From Caenorhabditis remanei (taxonomy: Eukaryota; Nematoda; Chromadorea; Rhabditida; Rhabditidae), in contig NC_071332.1 of NCBI RefSeq assembly GCF_010183535.1, positions 8,122,001 through 8,186,000 of the forward strand: DNA of 64,000 nt, in the 5' to 3' direction. This document shows, one piece after another, positions 35,856 through 50,700 of this stretch (the stretch's first letter is position 1; each line of letters begins with the position of its first letter). Below the pieces are notes generated by a model that made no database searches, was not told the DNA's origin, and saw nothing but the letters and a program-made list of their open reading frames with translations. The translations under genes and the position numbers were made by a program.

Positions 35856-38800
35856 TTATTCAGATTGGATAGCATGCCATTTGGAGACGGTTATTCCGGC
35901 GCCCTGAAAGAAAATAATTGAAGATTTGGTTGCTTTTCATTGGAGAGTTTTTGAAATAAACGATTTTTCAGTATTTTTTAACCAAGAGGCCCGAGACCAC
36001 GTAACTTTCTGAATCTCACCCAGGATGCCTCTGAGATTTCTAAACGCTACCCAACTTTCTGTAAATAATACAAGCCTCGCCTAATCCTATACTCTTCTTA
36101 ACACCTTCTCGGAAAAACAAAATACACTTTGCTGACGTCACAAACATTTCCTATCGTTAAACAAAAAGAAACGAAGAGTCTCGTGCCTCTCCATCCTTCC
36201 TCTCCTCTATCAATGACACGACTTCAGAAGGACGACGTCGTATCCGTCGAAGCAGTCAACGTGGCGTCCACGTGGACACATTCAAATGATAAGCGGGACA
36301 AAGTCCTGTCGATCTCTGATAGTCTTATCGAAAAGAAGAAGAAGAGAGAAAGGAAGTTTCCGATGGGAGAAGAAGAAGAAGAAGACGTCGACGGGGTGGC
36401 GGTGGTGGTTTATTGAACTTTTTTAAAGATGCAGCAGAAATGAGAAAATGGAAAACGAGGTTGCAGACAGACCAGACGTCCGATAACGGGATAGTAGGGG
36501 TTTGCACCCAGAAATTGATAAGGTGATAAGAGGAAATTACGGCAAAAGAGGGAGAATCTCAGAAGAGGAGAGAGGAGATTCTGATTTGCAAATGCAGAAG
36601 AAATTGGTCAATTATCTGACCGAATCAAAGGATTAGTTCCATTTGCACTATCAATACATCTAGATCAATCGTCTAGTTCTTCAAAAGTCTGCGAGGAATT
36701 TGTTGGGGAAGTGTTATAAGAAATTTGGGTTCACGAACTTTTTTCCAAATGTCAATACAACGGCCCTGATTCCTAGTCATACTAGAAATCTGGTAGTCTT
36801 GAAATTTCGGACGAGATTAATATCTGAAACTTGTCTTCAGTTCCATAATTTTTCAGAATCAAATCTAATGATGCAAATTTCTATTCCTAAAGTGGCATAC
36901 TCCAACTGAACCCAACAGTTTTTACCTTTTTGATCTCACAGTTACAGCATCTAGACACTATTAATCACTCTTTCTCAAACTTCTTTTTTCTGCAAATCGG
37001 TTCTTCCTAATACTCTAAAAGTCCATATCATCATTTACCCTCACACAGTGATTTCTCAATATACTATGATCGCTCGTTGAAATCTATATCGAGTCTATAG
37101 ACATACAATCACCTCATTTCTAGAAAAATTACTCTTCAATTCCCCCACGTGCAATAAAAAACTTGTGATGTCTGACGTACGGTATTCGTATCATTTTTGA
37201 AAGAAAATTCGACTTTCTACCCCACGAGTCTTTTTGTCCTTTTCATTAAATCTTTTGTAAGAAAAGAAAGTTCTGGTAACTTGAAAAGTGCGAGTACTTA
37301 TCACTTTTTCATATTTTTTCTCGCTTTCCGGTCGGGTGAAATGGTAAACAAAAGGGATGGGCAAAACAGTTTTTGGTTTTCTTTATTACTTTTTCTAATG
37401 GGATTTCTCTCTTTTCCTTTTTTAATAGATGGTATCATCTCCGTCGTAAGAATTCAAAAAAAAGTAAAGATAAGAAAAGGAAGAAGAAGAAGATAAAGAT
37501 AAGAATGTGTTGTCATCATACCTGCATCATCTGTTGCCAATGCTCGTTGGCGTCTGGCGTTGAGGAGGCGAATCCGATGGAGATCGAACCGATTTGAACC
37601 TTGCGACGGAGGATTCCAGTGACAGTCCAGACTTCGACACGGACTGTTGACGATTCGACTTTGTCCTTCGAGAACTGAGACAGAGAATATTAAAGATACT
37701 TCGCATCGGAGAAACACATTTGGAAGTTTCAGTAATCTGCATCTGCTCTGACTGTCTCTAAAGATGAATCAAACGATCAGATTTAAGAATTCATCTTTTA
37801 ATTTTTATTCGAACATTCCCGAATTTCTGTTTGTTGTTTGTTGTATGGTTGGCATTAGTAGTAACCGGTTGATTGATCGCAACTTTTGAGAAACTGTTGT
37901 GGATAAACAGGTGTAGCTTTGATTCATTAAACACCAGATGTTCCACGTTGGAACGTCATGTTGACATACAGATAAAGTTTGCATTGTTTCTGTATTTCAT
38001 GTTTTGCAGAATTCAAAAATGGTTTCAGGGGAAGTTATGAAATTTCAAATTTAAGATAATAGAAACTATTTATATATATATATATGGTTTCTGGATAGTT
38101 TAATAACACCAAAACCTTAGAAAGCATTGAAAGTAGATCAAGTATATATAAAAGTCTATTCGACAGATCACACATGTTTGTTGAATCTTTTACTTCAAAA
38201 ATTTCTGATCTAAGAACAACATTCCAAGTGTGAACATAATTTGCCATCCAACCGTATCTAAAACCTCGAAATTTTCAGTTTCGATCTCTGACTTTGGCCT
38301 TTGTTTCGAGAAAATATGTGACTTTCTAGTTAGAACTACGAAAATTCTCTTCTTTGTCAGAAACAAAATCACATGTTTTTTGAAAAGTAAACACAAAGTA
38401 TGTTAAGTGAACTGAAACAACCGGGAATGAAAAACTAACTCTCATTGTGCAATGATGACTGTAAACTGGTTGAGTTGAGTGTTTGACCGTGTCAGTTTTA
38501 TGACGAGAGAGCTCAGTGCTGAACTCATCGAGCCCGATGATTCTGATGAATGAATCTGGCGGATGAGCGTTGTCTGATCCGAGTGAGGATGCTTTTTCGA
38601 TACAAACGGAGACTACTTCGTGCTTGTCGTCGTAGCAGAGACCGACAAGAATCTGAAAGTTTTTATTTAATATATAATAATTTTTTATTTAGATGTTGAT
38701 AAACAAGAACAGAAAAAGACATGACTCCCTATTCCGGATAAGTACAATATTCTGAAGTATTCGTGTTATTGACCAGGAATGACGCAACGCACTTGTGAAA

Positions 38801-41800
38801 GCCGCCTACTGGATCATAAAAAGTTTTGAGTCTAACAATAGGAATTCATAAAAGAAATTATAATTTTCGGTTGAGAAATTCTGAAAATCCTATTTATCTG
38901 TATGTCAACAGAAGGTCAAACTTTGGTAGATTCGAGGAAAGACGTTGCGAACTAATGATAGATTTCTTTTTAAATTTCACCCTTTGAAACTACCGTACCT
39001 TAAAAAGTTTGAGTCGGAAACACAACAATGGGATTTCCTGAAGTTTATATACTTCAGTTTTTATTTGTTAGGAAGTAACACTTTTCATATTGATCGTTCA
39101 AAAGTTATCAACTAGATCTTGATCATGGAATATATATTTCTAGATTGCTTTACTATATTACACCGGTTCCAAACTGTTAGATTATTCTTTTACTTCACTC
39201 ACTTCAGGAGATCCAGTCGTCGGTTGACTACAGAATCTTCCAGTCGCATCGACCATACTGCTTCGTCGACTGTCTCCATTGTGCCCACGAGAAATACCGT
39301 TCGAGTGCATTGATGGCTGAAAAACAAGGAAATGAGATTGGAATGACAAGAAATGAAAAAACGAGGTCAGATGGAAAAAAAGAAGAAATGGATTCTGTGG
39401 AGCGTGCTTAAATTCGAATTCTTCTTGTTTTCAGTGAAGTCTTCTTTTTTCTTTTCTTCACTTCATCATTCAATCCGTTTTGTATTTTATCTGACAGCTA
39501 GAGTCTCGAAAGCAAAGAGAAGAGGTGATCACTAATCATTTGGTGATAATTGAGTCTCCCTCCAGAGAAAAGAGTAGAAATGAAAGTGCTCATTTCTTGG
39601 TCAGACGACGTTTGGTGCCCTCAGATGAAAAAAGAAAAATAATAATTATATACCATACATAAATGTAACCCTGATAATCCCTAGATATCCCCTCTAGATC
39701 TCGTGCAGTAATTACTTTCAAGAATGAACTGAATTTATAAATATAGACTGAAACAGGAATACATATAAACACAAAGGTCGCTACGTTCTGGATGAATGAG
39801 TTTCGATTCGAGATGTGCAGAAATAGAAAACAAAAGAAGAAAAGAGGAGGTTGGGATGATCTAATGGGTCTCTTTGCTCTCACGATAAATTCCTGTTTTA
39901 TTGCTTCATTCCTTCTGGTTTGAGAGCTCATTTCTATTCTGGGTTCGCATGAAATTGGACACCAAGTTGGAGGAAGCAAATTAAAAAAGGAACAGCTCTT
40001 GGTTTTATCTATGTTTCTTTTTATTTCCTTCCTTTTAGGCAATTTAGTTTCAAACGGAATGTCGGGAGCCAGAAGCTTTCAAGGTATCAAAAAGTATGGT
40101 AGGGTTGCAACATTAAATGGAACTGGAATGAAGTAGAGATGCATTTTCTTATATGAATGTCTTAAATAAAGTTTTCTTCAAAAATGACTCTGGCGCGCCT
40201 TCGACGCTGTGTTCTTAACCTTTTTAGCTAGATAGTATTTAATCTGGAGTGTGCTGGATATTCGGAATTATATACAACCGAGATTAATAATTTTAGAGAA
40301 TTCGAAAGGATAGGTATGTTAAAAAACTTGCATTTATCGAACACATTCATGATGATGGGTTTGTAACTACAATCAACTTTTTGGTTCCGAGTACAGAACT
40401 AGACCAAAACTCAAATATACTAGAAACTGAAAACTCTTCGCACTCCTCTCCACTCATAAAACAAAAGCCGTTCATCGGTCTCTGAGAATCTAGCAAAAAG
40501 CGAACGACACTCTCGTTTTCTTGAAACGGGAATTTGAAATTGGAAATTGAGTTGATGTGATGTGCCCGTTTGGGAAAATAAACAGCCTTTTTCTGCTCTG
40601 TGCGTGGCTATTTTCGAAGAAAATCGAGAAGAAGTCAACGAAGAAGAAGAAGAAAAGAACGGAGAAAATGAACGGCTGGGAACTCACTAAACGATCAAAG
40701 CCCTTAATTTTACTAAATTCGAAGAAGAGAGAAGGAAAAGTTCATGACGTCTTTTTTCAAATCACAGATTTGATAAGAACGGTTAATTTACAGTTCGGGC
40801 TGAATTTTCTAAAAATTTCTCTAGATTTTTAATGATTTTAGATAACACTCTATTTGTTTTTTTTATTGAATTTGTGAAAAAAAACTCATCAAACTTCGAA
40901 AATAGCTTGATGTGACTTCTACAGTAAGGAACACTGAACTATAAGGTTTTCAGAGCTCATTATGCTACAAACTCGAAATATTCTGACAATTTTTGAACTC
41001 TTCAACAATTAATCCCTAAGTTCCACAGTCTCAAATAGACAGATATTTGTCTCTCTCGTTTCATCTGGAATCTGATACACTTCTTATATTCCGTATTCCC
41101 AAATCTATCCCTAATCCCTACTTTCTCTTCTCTTTCAGATTCATGATCATTTTCTAAAATGTCAGAATGTCATCTTCAGATCAAAAAGCAACAAGTTTCC
41201 ATTTCTTCCAATAAATTAAGTGACTTCTCAAAAATGCATCATCTCTCTCATATTCTTCTTCTTTATCTCACCTCAGTTTCATGAATATTCATAATGAAAC
41301 AAGAAGTGTCTTCGATGATCTTCCGTAAGAAGTAAAGAATAAAAAGTGGAAAAAAGGTCTAAATCCTCTGAAAACAAACGCTTAGCAACATACGTAGTAC
41401 TCGATGGAAACACAAAGAAATCTAATTAGAAACGGCGAGTTGAGTGGGGAGAGAGGCACCTGTCTGCTCACTTTCACATATGAATTCATCTGATGAATAA
41501 CGGCGAAAAATTGGAAACAAAAGAAGGAAGAAGCCATGAAACGGAGAAAAGAATAAGTCCGTTTAGTAATAATGTCAATATCCGCTTCTTCAAACTCATT
41601 GACATTTCTTCTCAAGCATATCCAATTTCATCGTTTAATACCCTATTAGAATATATTTCATGAACTTTTCATAATTCAAAAAGCACTTGTAAGAGACGAG
41701 GAACAAAGAATAAGAAAACAGCTGAATAATCCGGAGCAAGGATTTATTTATATTCTTGTCTTGTCTATTTATAAGGTTTCGATACTTTGTAACCACGTGC

Positions 41801-44800
41801 TCCTTTTATAGATAGAGACACAATTATTTCGATACTACATGTAATGAAGGCGTCGTCGGATTTCACAACAAAGAGAAGAAGAAAGGAGGAGAAGTGAAGA
41901 GAAGCATGTGATGAATTTGAAATAATTAGGACATTAGAGAAAACGTTTTGAACAACAAATAGTTGTACTTGCAGTAGTAGTAGTAGTAGAAGGAGTTTGA
42001 CTCGTCATAGTTTTTTTTCAACGGATTTCCGAAAACAGGACAATTTTGATTGTAGTTGTGAAAAAGAGAGTGGGCATGTGAGTAGCTTGAGTGGTTCGTA
42101 CTTTGGTGCATTCTTTCTGAATCCTTGTTATTTTTCTCTCAGCATTCGTTTATTTCACTTGAACATTGAGTTTTTTGAAAAACTATGAGAACTTTTCGAA
42201 AGTACTGTCAAAATGATAAACTATTTTATTTCTTTCATGAACAAGTTTGGTAATGAAAAAGGTAGCTTCTTGAAATGAAAATGATTTGTCTGTAAGTCTG
42301 ACTCTATTTTTATTTTTCACTTGATAATTATTTTTTCTGAATATGAAGAGTATAAATAGAACACAGGCGATGTACTGGAAATATTTCAGTTACTTGAATT
42401 TCCACATCACTTTTATAAAATAGGATATGTCCACATTATTTAATTATCTACCATTAAAAGTTTCTGATAATCTCAGTCTGACTTTTAGTTGAATAAATGA
42501 AAAAAAGTTTTTTGTAGTATATGTATATAATTACATATTTGAGTGCTTGCTAGCAGAATTTTTGTTACTTGGAAGATCTCATACAGATTTTAAAACATGA
42601 AACCTTTAACTATATGTTCTCCAAAAATGGTTTCAAAAATTTCGACAAATTACTGATTTCAAAAGGTGCAGCTGGAAAAACATTCAGCTCTCAGTTTCAA
42701 AACTAAGAAAAACATCAGACAGTTTTTTTATTTCCTAAAACTCTATACTTCCAGCTTTTCGCAGAATACAAGCTCCAAAACCGTCTTTATAAACACCAAA
42801 ACGTGATGCATAAGCCTTTCCGACTACCATCCAAATCCAGGAATCAAAGAATTCTCTATCAAATGAACAGTTCTGGAAACGAAGATAATGCATTATTCAT
42901 GAACATCAATGTCAGCCAAAAATAGAGAAACAAGAATGGGGGAGAAGCAAGAATGTCTTCTTTTTTTCATATGTTGTATGGATATTCTCTAGTAAATAAA
43001 TCCCATAAACACATCCTCTCTTCTTCTTTTTTTCTTTTTTTTGCCTCGTACTACTCTTCAACAAATTCGATAACCTACTACAATAAGATACCAAATTTTT
43101 AAGAGAAGTACTGGGACATGAACAAACTTATTTTCTACTGAAATAGATATGAAATCGACAACTTCCCCCTCGAAAAAACTTGTCAAAAATAGAAAAAATA
43201 TCCAGGTTTCCTTTTCTTCAGATGCATATTATGGCAATTATCTATGAGTATGTGTATGTAAACTGGCTACAAAAATATGTGTACATCACCGACACCCACA
43301 TCTTCAAAAAATAAAATTGTGAAATATTCAGAACCCCTTTTTGGATATTTAGAACGATGTTCCCGATTGCAGAATTTCAACATGCATAATTTCAGATTCG
43401 ATAATTCAGGTTGTTGTTTTTCTATGCTTCACATTCACATATTTATGCTCAATTTCTGAAATTGGACAGACGAAAAGATCAGAGAAAACAGAAGAGAAAA
43501 GATTGATGAGATTCATGAATTCCGGATTGTTTTGTGACGACGAAATAGCAGAAAAAAGAAAAAAGGAGAGACCTGATAAATGTGTTTAGGATTTCTGGTT
43601 TGGCAGAGAAAAGATACATTTCTGGTATTCTGGCACTGATTGCAATTTGATTATGTAAACGAAAAAAGTTTGAAAACTTGGTGGTCGGAGGAAAGAATCA
43701 CATGGATAGTAGTATTTGGGAAACTATGAATAAAGACTTCAAGTATTCTATAAATCACAATTTCAGAGTCAGACCCAGAAAAATTGATCCATGCTTCACA
43801 ATAATGTTTAGAAAAGATTTCAGAAAACTATTAAGGTATACCAATACAGTAAAACTCAACACCTTCAATCAAACCTAGCACTCATTCTGAATTTTCAAGA
43901 TGAGTTTATCAAAGTTAAAGCTAACTGTTCTCTGTAATGGTCGACTTAGAAACAGTATTTTTTCACCTGAAATTCCACATTGTGAGCAGAAATTGGCCAC
44001 TTTTTATCATGTTTTCTGATGCAGTCGGAAACCGTAACCGGAGCGGAAAAGAAAATCGAAGGAATTAATCCCAGATTTAAGAGTTATAATTTGGTAAATG
44101 GAAACATTTCAGAACTTTTGCACGATTTTCGGATTTTCATCTTCCTAACGATATGCAATCTTTCAAAAATTCAAACTTACATGTAGCATCATCTAGCCAG
44201 ATAATAATCAGAATTTATTAGTCTTCTGAGTTTAGCATAATTTTCAGACAGCTCTACTTCTGTTATCCTATCTAGGTATTTATACTAAAAAGTTTCCGAT
44301 GGGTAGACAGTCCCTCTAGGATTACCACCCAGACAATAAAAACAATGTCTAGTCTATCCGTCTCTATATACATGTGACTATCCAGAACATCCCACGTTCC
44401 GATTGAGAATTCTGATTGTTCCCAGATCTCTATGGAATTATCTGTATTCCTCTAACTGTTGTTCCTCAAACAGATGCATTGTGATCTTTGTATGAATTCT
44501 AACGTCATCTGCTCTCAAATTCTTCTTCTCCAGAGTCAAAAAAAGATCAGAAACTTCCGAAACCGAAAACTTTTTTCAACAAACTTTTTTTGTCACAACC
44601 GGAAACCTCTGTCTTTCCGTTTGATTGTCATCAGTCAGTTAGTTGAAAAGATGTCACTGACGTCATCTCCTCTTCTTTTTTTCTCCCGATATAATTGGAA
44701 ACTCACACATTTTGTGCAGCCACCCCCGCCGCATCCCGCTCCTGAGACCCCTCTATCTGTCAAATTGCTCAAATTGGGAAGTTTGCCAGCGGCGAAATTG

Positions 44801-46049
44801 AGATGACCTTTCTATTAGGAGATTCTAGATTTATTTAGAAACAACATTGATATGAATTCCAAGGATTATGTAACGGATTGGCTAAAAATAAGTTGGTCAT
44901 GGTCTGGCTATCAAGCAGAATCTTTTTTCGTTTCAAGGTTCTAAGTTCTAATTTTACGCACCGCTGTTTTAAATGTCACATCATCGAAAGACAATACTTA
45001 CAAACTTATTTTCAGAGTTTCAACCCCTGTCAACTTGAGGTTTTGTTACGGAACAGGCTTGCAAAGTATCTTGTTTTGTTTCAGAAAGGAGCCTTCTTGT
45101 TTTCTCTTTTTCAGAATTTTGCTGAATGTGAAACGGAAGGAGAAAAAGAGTAGATGAACAATGTCTACATCAAATAGAAGAAGTAAACAGAATAATGGAT
45201 AACATTGTTCTTCTCGTTCCAAAAGTCAAATCTAGTAAGGTTGTTTTTTCAGTTCTCTTTTTCATCCCTAGTTCTCTGAAACCAAGAATTTCAAGTACAA
45301 ATGTTTCTTTTTTTCTAATTAAACCGGAGGGATTACTTGTTTTAGTATTTTAAAACATCATCAAACATTGTCTTACCGAAACTGGAAGAAGAGATGGTGC
45401 ACCTCCGAGTGAATGAATTTCGAGCGACGACTTCTGAGTAACAGCATCGGATGAGGATTCGGATGAGCTTCGCGAATCGCTCAACTTTCTTCTGTAAATG
45501 ACATTTATAAAGGATTTAGAGAATTGGGATTTAGATTAGACAGCTCTGTGCCCTTTATCACTTTTGTTTGATTGAGAATAAGAGTAAGTTCTTGGATTTT
45601 CTTTTTCTCACTGAATGACCCAGCCGAGTATTGCAATATATTGGAGAAAAACTAAACAACGACGGTGATTGCGGATTTCCGTTTCCGGTTCCGTTTATGT
45701 TTCCAATTGGACATTGGTTGTACAAAGTTCAAGTTTCTTCAAAAGAGTCAGACTTGAAGCATTTGTCTCTTGGGGATTATTGGGTTACGGTACTATCGGA
45801 AGATGTCTGGGCTTTCTAGGTCCCTAAGAATTTCAGTTCTCGTCTAGATCTAGAAAAAGTTGTAATAGCTTCTGAACTTTTTGATCAGCTAACCCCTTGA
45901 TATCTAATCAACTAGACATTCTAAATTCAGAATCAGTCATTTCATTTCCGAATTTCGTCACAACATATTCAATTTCCAAAAAAGGAAATCAGTTCTGATA
46001 ATCTCTTCCTCCTCAAAAACAAATCATACCTCAAATCCATCGTTGACAT
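35856..46049 (-). CDS. Single-C2-domain protein resembling synaptotagmin-14/16
   Basis: Six minus-strand exons, in order 46049-46030, 45491-45377, 39316-39203, 38652-38440, 37674-37522 and 35903-35856, join in frame to 220 residues. The N-terminal 80 residues are Ser-rich and basic, with no membrane helix. From about residue 84 a C2 domain follows: ILVGLCYDD, DSFIRIIGLDE, VRVEVWTVTG, QIGSISIGFASSTP, then EHWQQMMQ and SKWHAIQ. The E-H-W and W-H close is typical of synaptotagmin C2B domains, and the G-x-x-x-x-x-[KR]-W-H ending is closest to SYT14/SYT16. The Asp residues that bind Ca2+ in loops 1 and 3 are largely missing (D-S-F for D-P-Y, W-T-V-T in loop 3), so it is probably Ca2+-independent. 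No C2A domain was found in the 6.06 kb intron 45376-39317, so either the gene has lost it or I missed exons. Confidence 0.72.
38071..38085. repeat. (TA)n microsatellite
   Basis: About seven TA units in an intron of the C2-domain gene. Confidence 0.75.
39317..45376 (-). other. 6 kb intron of the C2-domain gene
   Basis: AT-rich with purine/pyrimidine-skewed stretches. One candidate exon was considered at 44709-44805 (either strand has a splice signal on one side) but neither reading forms a recognisable C2 segment. No nested gene is supported. Confidence 0.4.
41972..41988. repeat. (AGT)n microsatellite
   Basis: About five to six AGT units in the large intron of the C2-domain gene. Confidence 0.75.
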
Positions 46050-47729
46050 TATGAAACAGCTTGTGTCTATAAAAGGATCAGTGTCAGTTGCAGAATAGAC
46101 GAAAGTCTGCCCTCAAAATGAGAAAGAGAGCAAAGCTGTGCTCGAAAAGTGGGCGTGACTTGATAGGGGGTGAAGAGGCGGTTTGCCAACAACTCTCTCT
46201 CTATTTTCTCTTTCTTTTTTTTGCTCTCCCCACAGGAAGGAAACGGTCAAATCCTCTTGTTGGAATAGTTGAGTCAGATGGAGAGAAAAAGTAGAAAAAA
46301 GAAGAAAGAAACACAAGCTAATTGCTGGAAAAACGAAGAAAAAACGAACAACAGATAAAACGAGAGGGAGAAGAAGAAAAAGTCTTTTCAGATGAGGAAA
46401 TGAAAGTGCGATAATTGTCTCTCTACTGAATAATCCGTAATCCAGTCAGGACACCTCCGATTAGGCACATGGAAACTCTCTCTCTCTGCCTCGTCAAGAG
46501 ATTTATTCTTTCAAAAATACACGAACAAAGAATTTGAGACCAAAGAATTCAAAGGATTCTTGGATTGAGAAGAAACTTTTTATTCTCAAAATAGATTCAA
46601 TCAGATTAGTATTTTCCTATTAGAGGAGAGCTAAGAATACATTCTTGCCTGGATTCTGAAGATTTTTGGGATTTTTAAAAGGATCTTTAGGAAGCAAACC
46701 AATTGATGTAAGAAATTTCAAAAACGGTTTTGAAACGATCTCCGGAAATAACCCGAATAAAAGCTTCAGAGCAAGACCTCTAATTTCAGATTCCAATAGG
46801 GTGGCCTACTCTTTCTCATGATAAATTTCAGATCTTTCACCGAGAATTGAAAAGCCAACTGTTCCATACGTGAGCAATACCATAATCCAACGTCCAAAAA
46901 ACGAATTATTATTATTGTGGTTCGTGTTTTGACTGACAGAACCGACAAAATCTAGAAAATACTATATCATCTCGTCTTTTGGTACTTCTTAAATAGCTAA
47001 TTTACTAGAGAGATATAGCACGAAAACTGTTATTATTTTTATCCGATTATATTTTCTTCTGAATCAGGGACCATCCCCCAAACATACCTGAAAAGAAGGG
47101 CAATAAATTGTTGAACAGAGAAGCAACGCCACATGATTCCTTCCTTTTCGAGATCTAGAATTCAATTGAAAGTTGTTAAAATTGAACAAAAACGCTTCGT
47201 GTTTGGTGGCTTCCGGAGGCGGAGTCTGCGTGAGCACGCAACTCCAAAAAAGCCATAAAAATCTGCGAGTTGGCGGCAGAAAGAAACACAACCCACCAAT
47301 TACCAATGGGCTCAAGAAAGGAAAAGTCAGTTGATGAGAATTGGATGTGGAAAAAGAAAAGAAAGAAGTGAACAAGTTTATATTCTACACAGAGACAATG
47401 AGCACCCGATGCAATAAATACTTTTCTTAGAAAACTATTTAAATGCAAAAGTGGAGAAAAAGGCAAAAATGAGCAAAAGAAAAGACACGTTTAGAGAAAA
47501 TGGAAAAGCAATACACAGAATATACACATTAAGCAGGTCCGAAAGAGTGAGACAGAAGCTAATCATTCTATATAACACGCAGCCAAATATAATTTCGATG
47601 TGATGAAAGTGGTGGGTGGAAATAAGAAAAAGAGTGAAGAAGGAGAATGAAAAAGAGACAGCGTCGAACAAAAAAAGTCATTACTTTCTACAACTAATTA
47701 AAGGAACGAATAAATTTATTGATGTCAAT
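46050..47729. other. Gene-free interval between pyc-1 and the C2-domain gene
   Basis: Upstream region of the C2-domain gene and 3' flank of pyc-1. An acceptor-like TTTTATAG (minus strand, near 46070) precedes the ATG at 46049. A minus-strand AATAAA at 47720-47715 lies only about 10 bases after the pyc-1 stop. No other gene is supported. Confidence 0.4.
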
Positions 47730-50700
47730 TCATGGTTCAATTTCGATGACCAAGTCTCCAGCAGTGCACTTTGTTCCTTGTCCAGCATGGACCTTCTTGA
47801 CGGTTCCAGCAATTGGAGAGTCGATTACCATCTCCATTTTCATGGCGGAGAGCACGAAGAGTGGTTGCTTCTTGGTGACCTGAATAAGAAAATCAAATTC
47901 CTTTTCCAACTACAAACGCTGTCATTGCTTATTTCGAAGAGACAGAACAAAACAATATGTGGGAGGCAAAGACAAGGCTATAAATTCATCTCCAGTTCCC
48001 CATAATTTCCGTTTTCGTCCCCACAATTCTAGAATTCGTATAATATGTCTTTCTCCTATTTTTCCTCACTGCGAATCTCTCAATATATGTCCCGGATGTG
48101 TGATTGATTTATTATTGTTTTAGATGCTTCTCCTTACCTTGTCTCCTTCCTTGATTTTCAGTTCAAGAACGTCTCCTGGCATTGGAGCTCCAATGTGTCC
48201 ACGGACTCCTGGCAGGGCTCTGGGGCGGGTCACGATCTCCTTGGAAGCTTCTTTGTCAACAACGAAAATACTTCTCATTTGTCCGTTGAGATCGAAGAAT
48301 ACTTCACGTTCTCCACGCTTGTTGAGCTTTCCTTCGGCAAGAAGTTGGATGGCGAGGGTCTTTCCACTCTCGATTTCAACCTGAAACGGAAAAGCTATGT
48401 CCGTTAAATTTATAAAGTAGCTAATAAGATACTTACATCAACTTCCTCAGCAATGTCGAGGCCAGTCAAAAACAGTCTTGTTGGCAATTTATCAACTGGT
48501 CCGTATTGCTGTCTGAATGTCTCGAATTCATCGAAGACAGATGGGAACATTGAGTATGACATAACATCTTCCTCGCTCAATGGGCGACCATGTTTCTCTT
48601 CGAGTTCTACTTTAACAGCATCCAAATCGACTGGCTTAGCGTTCTCTCCTGGTCTTCCATCCACCTTTGGCTTTCCACGAAGGACTTTGGTTCTCAATGG
48701 TTCTGGGAATCCGTATGGTGGTTGTCCGACATTTCCTTGCATGAAATCAACAACACTCTTTGGGAAGGAGAGATCATCAGCACGATCGACAAGAGTCTCA
48801 CGAGTCAAACCGTTTTGAACCATGAATTGGGCCAAATCACCGACAATCTTCGAGGATGGTGTCACCTTGATGATATCACCGAGAACAAGATTGGCCTCAC
48901 GATACATACGTTTCACATCGTCGAATTGTGGTCCAAGTCCAAGTGAGAAGGCTTGGAATTGCAAGTTAGTGTACTGTCCTCCTGGAATCTCATGCTTGTA
49001 GACGTCAGCATTTCCACTCTTCATAGTGGTGGCAGACTCGAATGGAGCGTAAAATTGACGAGCAGACTCCCAGTAGGCAGAATACTTGGAAATATCATCA
49101 AGGGAGAGTCCTGAAAATATACAAATTAATCAGAATACGAATTGGCTTCGAATCACCAGTATCATGTTTAGTTCCTTGAAGACTAGCAACGATAGCTCCC
49201 ATCGATGGCTGAGAAGTCATTCCACTCATACTGTCAACAGCAGCATCGACAACATCAGCTCCGGCCTTGGCACATTCAAGCATAGCAGCGACTCCAGCTC
49301 CAGATGTGTCATGAGTGTGGACGTGGATCGGAATATCTGGGAACTTATCGCGGAGGGCACCAATCAGCAACTTCGCTGCTTCTGGTTTCAGCACTCCAGC
49401 CATATCTTTAATGGAAAGGATATGAGCTTGAGCCTTTACAAGTTGATCAGCCAGATTGAGGTAGTACTTGAGATCGTACTTGTCACGTGACTTATCAGTG
49501 ACATCTCCAGTGTAAGCGATAGCTGCTTCAACGACTCCTCCAGCCTTTCCAACAGCTTCCATTCCAACGAGAAGATTAGGCAAATAGTTGAGAGAATCGA
49601 ATACACGGAACACGTCCATTCCATTCTTCACTGCCAAGTCACAGAACTTGTAAATAACATTGTCTGGATAATTTGAATAACCCATAGCATTGGCTCCACG
49701 AAGCAAGCATTGGAATGGAATGTTGGGGATCAGTTCACGAAGAGTACGAAGGCGTTCCCATGGACATTCGTGAAGGAATCGCATGGAGACATCGAAAGTA
49801 GCTCCTCCCCAGTTTTCAAGAGAGAAAAGATTGGTAAAAGACTGTGCAACGAAGGGCGAGATGGCAGCCATATCGTATGTGCGAACTCGAGTGGCAAGAA
49901 GAGATTGATGAGCATCTCTGAAAATGAATATATTTTTGGCGAACTGATAATGTTAACAAACCTGAAAGTAGTGTCGGTAATCATGCATCCCGGAGTTTTA
50001 CGAACTTCCTTTGCGAACTCAGCAGGTCCTTTCTGGACAAGCACATTACGGAGTCCGGCTGGTGGCTTGGCTCCTGCCGGGATATATGGAATTGGTGGAG
50101 AGACGTGGGCTGGTTTCAGATCAGTTGCAAGTGGAGTTGTTGGTCCGTTTACTTTAACCTCTCCCAAGTAACTCAACAGTTTTTGAGCACGATTTTGACT
50201 TGGTTTGAATTGGAACAACTCTGGATGTTCATCAATAAAGTAGGTGTCCACAGATGCGTCAAGGAAGCTCGGTTGACGGAGAACGTTGAGCAGGAATGGA
50301 ATGTTGGTCTGAAAAAGTAGAATTCATTTATTGGTCATTTCCACCAAAAACAGTATCACTAAAGTTATCAACACTTTCTTATCAAACAAGAAGTGATGAT
50401 AGTCGACTGAACAACAACGCTTTGTGTACTTTGACTTTTCAAATATTCACCTTGACACCTCTGATACGGAATTCTTTCAATGCACGAATCATCTTCGCAG
50501 CCGCATTTGGATGGTTTCTAGCTGAAGCAATCACTTTGACCATCAACGAATCGTAATGAGGAGAAATGACGGATCCAGCGAAAGCAGAGGCAGAATCAAG
50601 ACGAATTCCCATTCCTTCTCCAGATCTAAATACTTCGATTCTTCCAGAATCTGGTTGGAATCCTTTAGCTGGATCTTCGGTTGTAACTCTGCATTGAATA

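Noticed and set aside
36129..36416. Plus-strand open frame with Lys/Glu-rich end
   Set aside because: Lies in an intron of the minus-strand C2 gene; the composition reflects GAAGAA runs; no splice context.
44709..44805. Open segment with splice-like ends on both strands inside the 6 kb intron
   Set aside because: Considered as a C2A exon, but neither strand gives recognisable C2 sequence and the minus-strand acceptor is weak.
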